The notes beneath the pieces were generated by a model, which had not been told where the DNA came from, did not search any database, and worked only from the letters and a program-made list of their open reading frames with translations. Made by a program: the position numbers and the translations under genes. Shown piece by piece: positions 58,867 through 64,000 of a stretch of DNA of 64,000 nt. Source of the stretch: a virus; the IMG/VR virus record IMGVR_UViG_3300037087_000760, positions 1-64,000 of that record; one strand, 5' to 3'. Numbering within the stretch: the stretch's first letter is position 1; the number at the start of each line of letters is the position of its first letter.

Positions 58867-59250
58867 TTATTTTTTCATAAATTCCTCTGTCGTTCTATAA
58901 CATTGATCAATAAAATCACTTTTGATAAAAGTTTTTCGGATTTTCTTTCCATTTAAATCTCTTTTATAAGGAAAAGGCCAAACATCATCTTCATGATAAC
59001 ATTCAAGATAACTCAACATTATAAATGACAGTAAAGATATTCCAATAATAATAAGTGGAATTAACCAAAGATCTGATGAAAATAAAAAGACATTTGATGT
59101 TTCTCTGACTTCTTTGGTTGTGGCACCCAAGGCATATTGAATTGGTTGAGAAAAACTATCAGCCATTGCAATACAAAGAGATAAAATAAGAGATACTATT
59201 CCAGTTGTGGAAAAACAAGTCTTAATTAATGAATAGTCCTTTTCGTACAT
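58867..59250 (-). CDS. Membrane protein, 127 aa
   Basis: Two transmembrane segments (about 15-32 and 55-78, LWLIPLIIIGISLLSFIML) and a basic C-terminal part. Unrecognised. Ends at a terminator. Confidence 0.55.
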   Translation of the reverse strand: MYEKDYSLIKTCFSTTGIVSLILSLCIAMADSFSQPIQYALGATTKEVRETSNVFLFSSDLWLIPLIIIGISLLSFIMLSYLECYHEDDVWPFPYKRDLNGKKIRKTFIKSDFIDQCYRTTEEFMKK

Positions 59251-59253
59251 CGG

Positions 59254-59391
59254 TTATGACTTTGCAGTTGACATTACTTTGTAATGAATACTCAATGGTT
59301 TCACAGTTTCCATTATTTTGTAATGAACACTCGAATTGGTCACTGGAATATGGCCATCTTCCTTTTTCTGATCTTTTTTTGAATTTTTCAT
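59254..59391 (-). CDS. Small protein, 45 aa, with internal repeat
   Basis: A 45-codon frame from ATG at 59389-59391 to TAA at 59254, three bases before the next start. A lysine-rich start (MKNSKKDQKKEDGH) precedes two near-copies, SVHYKIMETVKP and SIHYKVMSTAKS. Unrecognised. Confidence 0.45.
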   Translation of the reverse strand: MKNSKKDQKKEDGHIPVTNSSVHYKIMETVKPLSIHYKVMSTAKS

Positions 59392-59410
59392 TTTATGATT
59401 GTATTATGGT

Positions 59411-59803
59411 TTATAAATCCCAAACTTTATCCATGAAACGATTCCATGTGGAAGTTGAACCAAATTCCTTGATCAGTTCTTCCATCGCGGTATCATAATC
59501 TTTATCACCCTCACGGCCGGGAATTGAATTGGCGAAATAACCATCCCCGTAACAAATATTACTACCTGTATTATCTGGAGGGAGTCCGTTGAGAGTTTTC
59601 AACATATCTTTGATATGTTCTTTTCTTCTGAAATTGAGAGGTTTATTTTTATTCTCTCTGCGTTTGTGAGCCAACCATTGTTCATGGTCTTGTTTCTTTT
59701 TCTCTTCGGCTTTCCGAATGGCTACCATTTCATCATTCCTTTTCTTAACATATAATGTCAAGGGAAGTTGAAGTTCGTGTGCTTTTCTTGTGAAAATATT
59801 CAT
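59411..59803 (-). CDS. Hypothetical basic protein, 130 aa
   Basis: Starts at the ATG at 59803; a GTG-initiated form from 59821 would leave almost no leader after the early promoter. Begins MNIFTRKAHELQLPLTLYVK, then a K/E/R-rich helix (EEKKKQDHEQWLAHKRREN). The C-terminus is acidic. Unrecognised. Confidence 0.55.
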   Translation of the reverse strand: MNIFTRKAHELQLPLTLYVKKRNDEMVAIRKAEEKKKQDHEQWLAHKRRENKNKPLNFRRKEHIKDMLKTLNGLPPDNTGSNICYGDGYFANSIPGREGDKDYDTAMEELIKEFGSTSTWNRFMDKVWDL

Positions 59804-59823
59804 CGGTTTATAATTTGACACTA

Positions 59824-59857
59824 CAAAGATACAACAAACCTCTGAAATAAAAAAATA
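59824..59857 (-). promoter_or_regulatory. Early-type promoter (T-tract + TATCTTTG)
   Basis: Minus strand: TATTTTTTTATTTCAG, spacer, TATCTTTGTAG. Drives 59803-58867. Confidence 0.65.
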
Positions 59858-59858
59858 A

Positions 59859-61814
59859 TTAGCTTTTCTTCTTTTTCAATTGATTATATAATTTCATCTT
59901 CTCGGTATCACTCAATGTATCAAAAGCAGCCTTCATGTCCTTAACATCAGATCTGTTTTTTTGATCGAGAACACGAGTATCTGATTGATTTTGAACACTT
60001 TCTTGATTTTTTGATAATTCAATATGATTTGTGATATTACTGAAGTATACAGTTGGAAGAGCGGATTCATTTGAATTAATATACTTAACATCAACCGAAT
60101 CCCCCTCTTTCGTCATATAGATTTCGACCACATTAGAAGTACTAAGTACGATAGCTTTCTTCATCTTTTTAAACTGAATGTAGTGAGTATTATTTTCACC
60201 AATTCCTATACGCCAAACGACATCACGAATTTCAACCATATCTTTTGTAGCTTCAGTAGATAGTTGTGTACTGGAATTCATAATTGTTTTTACAAACATC
60301 TGTAAAGCCTCACGAGGGGTTTTACCGATAGCGAATGCCTTATTTTTAGTCGAAACAATACCAAGATTCTGAAAATTAGCGTGTCCATTATTATCCTTGG
60401 CCAATATCGGTACAAGTGCACACATTTCACCATAAATATTTTCATAGACAATCTGTTCAGAGGCGTACCAATTTGGAAAGTTCTTAATGGCTGTTTCAAT
60501 TGTACCAATAACAGAAGATTCAGTTTGACCACCCTCAGTAGTGTAAAAAATACTTTGCCCAGTTCTTGCGTCCGTATAAATCAACCCCACCATTGTTTGA
60601 TCACTTTTAATTGATGTTACAGGTGTAACATATACACAACGGCCATCAATTGAATAATTCATAACTGGTGTTTCTGGTTTTAATAAGTTATTTCTACCAC
60701 CCCACCATACAGCGTTACCCCAACCATCTTTTAAATCACCCCAAAGAGTAATATAATACTGAACAAGATCTTTTGGAATTACACGGTCAATCCAAGAGTA
60801 TTTGGGATTTCCATTATCAATTTCACTTTTCGGAATAAATGTATCTTCACCAGTTTCAGGATCAAAAAGAATAACACCCTGAACAACGGCACCACACCAA
60901 AAAATAGATGGTTTGGAAGCAGTTACAGTCCACCATACTCTACCATTATCATCTTCTTCGAATGTGAAATCTTCAAGATGATAATTGAAATATTTCTTAT
61001 AAAGTTTTCTTTCGATATTATCACCGAAAAATGCACCGAATGTATATTTCATTTTTTGATTTGACTTCACCAAAACAGGTTTTGCATTCGGATCAGTGGC
61101 TGACACTTTTACATAATCCGTAACATAATTTGTATTGAACCATCTGAAAATATTAGAAAAATCAATTGGAATGAGGTAGTAATAATCATTTTTTATTTTC
61201 TGTAATGTACTATGATTCTCATCCAGTTCAAATTGAGAACCAAGTGTATGTCCACTACTATCACTCAATGATGTTGATGCTAATGAAAAGGCGAGATCAT
61301 ATGTAACTAATCTGATATGTGTTGGGTCAATAGATTGTTGGTCTTGTGACCAATGTTGTCTTGTTTTATTATCCATTTTACCGATAAGATCGGCGTATTT
61401 ATGATCTTGATTTCCCCAGAATGCCCAACTAAATATCCATGTGGAAATTAACAAACTAATAGAAATTAAAGAAACCCACATAGGAATTTTATAGGAATTT
61501 TTTGATGGTTGTTTATTATCTCCACCTCTTTGATTACGCCAATTAGAACTATTATCTTTTTCATTGAAATAAATACCAATAGCGACAATTGCTGTTATGA
61601 ACCACCAAACCATGAGGATAATAAAATATGTACCCAATAATGGATAGGCTATAGATGGCATTCCAAGATAGACGATGAAAAATGAAATTAAAAAATACGC
61701 ACTACCCGAAATAAACATAGCCGTAAATCTTTCACCACTCTTTTTCAATGAATAAAGAGGGGCTATTCCAAGAATAGCCATGACTAACGAAATTAAAATT
61801 GATAATCCAAACAT
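59859..61814 (-). CDS. Large membrane protein with big extracytoplasmic domain
   Basis: A 651-residue protein. Four transmembrane helices lie within the first ~130 residues (ILISLVMAILGIAP; AYFLISFFIVYLGM; IILMVWWFITAIVAIGIYF; WVSLISISLLISTWIFSW), followed by a ~500-residue soluble, beta-rich domain and a charged tail. No known family recognised. Such a protein may remodel the envelope; speculation. Confidence 0.6.
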   Translation of the reverse strand: MFGLSILISLVMAILGIAPLYSLKKSGERFTAMFISGSAYFLISFFIVYLGMPSIAYPLLGTYFIILMVWWFITAIVAIGIYFNEKDNSSNWRNQRGGDNKQPSKNSYKIPMWVSLISISLLISTWIFSWAFWGNQDHKYADLIGKMDNKTRQHWSQDQQSIDPTHIRLVTYDLAFSLASTSLSDSSGHTLGSQFELDENHSTLQKIKNDYYYLIPIDFSNIFRWFNTNYVTDYVKVSATDPNAKPVLVKSNQKMKYTFGAFFGDNIERKLYKKYFNYHLEDFTFEEDDNGRVWWTVTASKPSIFWCGAVVQGVILFDPETGEDTFIPKSEIDNGNPKYSWIDRVIPKDLVQYYITLWGDLKDGWGNAVWWGGRNNLLKPETPVMNYSIDGRCVYVTPVTSIKSDQTMVGLIYTDARTGQSIFYTTEGGQTESSVIGTIETAIKNFPNWYASEQIVYENIYGEMCALVPILAKDNNGHANFQNLGIVSTKNKAFAIGKTPREALQMFVKTIMNSSTQLSTEATKDMVEIRDVVWRIGIGENNTHYIQFKKMKKAIVLSTSNVVEIYMTKEGDSVDVKYINSNESALPTVYFSNITNHIELSKNQESVQNQSDTRVLDQKNRSDVKDMKAAFDTLSDTEKMKLYNQLKKKKS

Positions 61815-61843
61815 AGTTTTTGTTTTTAATAACGGTTAATAAT

Positions 61844-62083
61844 TTATATTTTATTGTAATCTTTTCGTTCAACTCCATTGTAATCTTCGGGATAATCATC
61901 TTTGATTTCTCTCCAATGGGTTACAGTAAACTCTCCATTTTCAATATTTCCTCTGATAATATCCTCTGCTCTGACATTCGTAATTCGATAACTATGATTG
62001 TGAGGATCATATCCATACACATCATAAAAAGGATTCTCTTTTGTTAATCGAACTTTTTCTTCACGAATATTAATCCATTTCAT
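61844..62083 (-). CDS. Hypothetical protein, 79 aa
   Basis: Unrecognised (MKWINIREEKVRLTKENPFY), rich in polar and aromatic residues. Downstream of the zinc-type gene by 11 bases. Confidence 0.5.
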   Translation of the reverse strand: MKWINIREEKVRLTKENPFYDVYGYDPHNHSYRITNVRAEDIIRGNIENGEFTVTHWREIKDDYPEDYNGVERKDYNKI

Positions 62084-62094
62084 TATCCATTGTT

Positions 62095-62646
62095 TTAATG
62101 TGCAATCCTTATTACACCTTGTTCTTTACAAAATTTACACCTACATGGTGCTGGACTATGATCTTCTGGGCTTCCATTCGGTTCCGCACCATGCCATCTC
62201 CAACGATCTTCGGCACCCATCAAACAATAAACACCATCATCCTTACCAGTTGTCATTTGATACTCATGATTTAATGTTTCTTTTCGGTAAATAAAATCTT
62301 CAAAACTTCTTAGAACTTCTTCATTTGATTTACCTACATCAAAAGTCCAATGTTCGAACCATGTTAAACACCAAACTTCAAACTCTACAAACTTGATGTC
62401 GATGGTTACATCATTAATATTTTTAATGTCAAGTTTATATTTATCCCACCATTCAACAAAAATTTCTGAAAGTTCCTTTTCGGATTTTTCTTCTTTAAAC
62501 ATTCTTCGAAAACTGGTACTATTCCAAATTCTACCCTCTGGTAAATCTTTATACCAATTAGGATAATTTGGATCTTGAATTCCATCTTCACTCCATCTAA
62601 CAGAGAATGAATAAATGGGAAAAGCTTGTTCTTTATTAATTTCCAT
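62095..62646 (-). CDS. Hypothetical protein with CxCxxC end, 183 aa
   Basis: Unrecognised. Ends PCRCKFCKEQGVIRIAH, half of a zinc site, preceded by a DRWRWHGAEPNGSPEDHSP loop. Three bases downstream of the Thg1-like gene, so in its operon. Confidence 0.55.
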   Translation of the reverse strand: MEINKEQAFPIYSFSVRWSEDGIQDPNYPNWYKDLPEGRIWNSTSFRRMFKEEKSEKELSEIFVEWWDKYKLDIKNINDVTIDIKFVEFEVWCLTWFEHWTFDVGKSNEEVLRSFEDFIYRKETLNHEYQMTTGKDDGVYCLMGAEDRWRWHGAEPNGSPEDHSPAPCRCKFCKEQGVIRIAH

Positions 62647-62649
62647 AAT

Positions 62650-63453
62650 TTACTTATAATTAGGGATAATCTTGGTTAAATATTCCCATTCCTGAGAAAA
62701 TATTGGTGGATCAACAACAACCCATTTACCATCCACTTTTACGATAGCACGGCCACGCTTTAAACCAGTTGGTATTTTATCCCAATTCTGACCTTTCTGA
62801 AAAATCATTTCTTGTTGTTGTTTGGAATTTTTTCCATTTAATTGAGATCGTGAAGAATGTGGATATAAGGATTGTGCCACCGATGAAATACTATTTCTGG
62901 TGGCATCTCCCTGACGCCAAACCAGATAGTTGATAACATCAGTCGGGGATGGAATGGTGAATACTCTGGAATCAAAACGAGCACCTTTATTTTTTTTAAT
63001 GAGTTTTATGACATCAGATAGTTTAACTAATCCCAATAATTCATCAAATTCCAATGAATTCATTGATGCCGCTAATAACCAAATATAAAATTCTTTATTG
63101 AATGTTTCAGTTACAATGGAAGCGGAATTACTACAAATCTTCTGAACAATTCCATCCCACCAAGGCATTGTTTTAATATCATCAAAATCGGTCATGATGA
63201 TAGAAATTTCATCCGATTGAACAAATCCAATTTTACAACCCTGAGCTTCTTCACAAAGAGCAATAGCGGATTGATTCATCATATTCACAAAATTTTCATC
63301 AAATGGTCTTTTGAACCTCTTAGTGAATGTGTGGAAAGCACGACCATCTACACGGATAAGAGTATATGTTCTCTGAGGGAGTTTACCACGAGTGACTTCC
63401 TCATAATTTTTCATTCTTTCCCCTAAAGAATCTTTCTCTGGTTTCTTACTCAT
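62650..63453 (-). CDS. Thg1-like tRNA 5'-nucleotidyltransferase
   Basis: A 267-residue member of the Thg1 family, 3'-5' polymerases that add or repair nucleotides at tRNA 5' ends. The catalytic region reads LIRVDGRAFHTFTKRFKRPF (first metal-binding Asp), then CKIGFVQSDEISIIM (second acidic pair) and SNSASIVTETFN; the later QGDATRNSISSVAQ matches the family's (N/D)xxR region. Bacterial and phage members (TLPs) prefer 5' repair over His guanylation. Relevant because several tRNAs here have 1-72 mismatches. Early promoter directly upstream. Confidence 0.88.
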   Translation of the reverse strand: MSKKPEKDSLGERMKNYEEVTRGKLPQRTYTLIRVDGRAFHTFTKRFKRPFDENFVNMMNQSAIALCEEAQGCKIGFVQSDEISIIMTDFDDIKTMPWWDGIVQKICSNSASIVTETFNKEFYIWLLAASMNSLEFDELLGLVKLSDVIKLIKKNKGARFDSRVFTIPSPTDVINYLVWRQGDATRNSISSVAQSLYPHSSRSQLNGKNSKQQQEMIFQKGQNWDKIPTGLKRGRAIVKVDGKWVVVDPPIFSQEWEYLTKIIPNYK

Positions 63454-63478
63454 AAAATATTTGTATTAATCAATCTAA

Positions 63479-63512
63479 CAAAAATAGATTATTTATATGA
63501 ATAAAAAAAATT
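63479..63512 (-). promoter_or_regulatory. Early-type promoter (T-tract + TATTTTTG)
   Basis: Minus strand: AATTTTTTTTATTCAT, spacer, TATTTTTGTTAG. Drives the Thg1-like operon. Confidence 0.6.
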
Positions 63513-64000
63513 TTAAGCCAATAATTCTATTTTTCCTTTCAAAATATCTTTCCAACGACACGACTTTCCAGTAATGTGATCAGTTACAACATCTTCTCTT
63601 ATTCTATAAGTCCTTCTTTTTTGACCTCCCCTACTTCCATTTCCAATTTGGTCATTACGAAAATTCTTATTCTTCTCGTAGTTTTTCTTATCTTCGATTA
63701 CTTTTAGTTTCTCATATAATCTCTGATAAGCTATTTCTTCATTTTTTGTTTGGTCTCTTGTGTCTTGACATTTAATTTGAATTCCAGTTGGAATATGAGT
63801 TAATTGAACACAAGAGGCCACTTTATTCACATTCTGACCACCAGCTCCAGAACTACGGATATATTTCTTAGTTATCTCATTATAATTCAACTGAAGGTCT
63901 GTATTAACTTCTGGGTTCATAATTGCCACCGTTACGAAGCTGGTTTGAACCCTACCATTCTTTTCGGTAGGTGGTATCCTCACAAAACAGTGTGATCCAC
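63513..64000 (-). CDS. Class I peptide chain release factor (N-terminally truncated by window)
   Basis: Release factor domain with the universal SSGAGGQNVNK (GGQ) motif, preceded by VRIPPTEKNGRVQTSF and followed by THIPTGIQIKCQDTRDQ and RTYRIREDVVTDH. In-frame coding sequence continues past the window end (GSHCFV before VRIPP), so only the C-terminal part is visible and RF1 or RF2 type cannot be decided. It would release peptides at stop codons. With EF-G and tRNAs it forms a phage translation set. Confidence 0.85.
   Translation of the reverse strand, partial: GSHCFVRIPPTEKNGRVQTSFVTVAIMNPEVNTDLQLNYNEITKKYIRSSGAGGQNVNKVASCVQLTHIPTGIQIKCQDTRDQTKNEEIAYQRLYEKLKVIEDKKNYEKNKNFRNDQIGNGSRGGQKRRTYRIREDVVTDHITGKSCRWKDILKGKIELLA

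Overview
This window is best read as part of the genome of a very large tailed phage (T4-like or jumbo type) that infects a member of the Bacteroidetes. Phage origin is supported by a giant late tail/baseplate-like protein, a collagen-like tail fibre gene next to a LamG-domain gene, a gp15-like tail completion protein, many tiny overlapping genes, about twenty tRNA genes with no rRNA or housekeeping operons, and T4-style late promoters. The Bacteroidetes host is suggested by promoters with a TAnnTTTG -7 box, the near absence of Shine-Dalgarno sites, a secreted protein with a type IX secretion (T9SS) sorting domain and a PID-CTERM-like segment, and a Bacteroidetes-type outer-membrane barrel. 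The sequence is AT-rich and uses all three standard stop codons.

Layout. 1-4.5 kb holds membrane and structural genes. 4.5-6.3 kb is a + strand run of four genes that begin with capsid-targeting-like N-termini. 6.3-9.3 kb encodes an RNA ligase and a full-length elongation factor G. 9.4-13.1 kb is a minus-strand tRNA array of about 21 recognisable tRNAs plus several tRNA-like elements, many of them odd. 13.4-16.7 kb holds small early genes and an adenine-type methyltransferase. 16.8-25.7 kb alternates late + strand genes (lytic transglycosylase, ADP-ribosyltransferase-like protein, amidoligase) with minus-strand clusters of tiny early genes, including a GGDEF domain. 25.7-31.4 kb has a sulfotransferase, a radical SAM enzyme and the T9SS cargo protein. 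31.5-35.3 kb is a late + strand operon. 35.2-37.1 kb holds early genes ending in a polynucleotide kinase. 37.1-43.1 kb is the tail/fibre block. 43.2-43.9 kb appears to encode structured non-coding RNAs. 44-52.7 kb has a portal-like protein, virion-type proteins, Hsp20 and a AAA+ ATPase. 52.7-64 kb is mostly minus-strand early genes: an exonuclease, a second radical SAM protein, a CheY-like receiver, a large membrane protein, a Thg1-like tRNA 5'-nucleotidyltransferase and a release factor that runs off the window end.

Three themes link the genes. (1) About a dozen unrelated proteins start with the same short amphipathic segment, roughly M-K-x-h-x-x-F-x-x-F-hxxE. It resembles the T4 capsid-targeting sequence (as in IPIII and Alt) removed by the prohead protease. 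I infer a large cargo of internal virion proteins, including two ADP-ribosyltransferase-like proteins and a Mom-like protein, that would be injected with the DNA. (2) Two promoter classes can be read directly: an early class, T-tract plus TAnnTTTG, and a late class, TTAATATATA. They sort the genes into non-structural and virion/cargo sets. (3) There is a translation-takeover and RNA-repair module: EF-G, an initiator tRNA, a release factor, the tRNA array, a Thg1-like enzyme, a kinase and an RNA ligase.

The tRNA array is the strangest part. It contains two tRNA-Gly with anticodon ACC, a long-variable-arm tRNA with anticodon CAT, tRNAs with inserted hairpins, one without a visible D arm, and at least one whose anticodon loop seems closed down to a tetraloop. 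All family calls were made by eye from motifs, without database searches.
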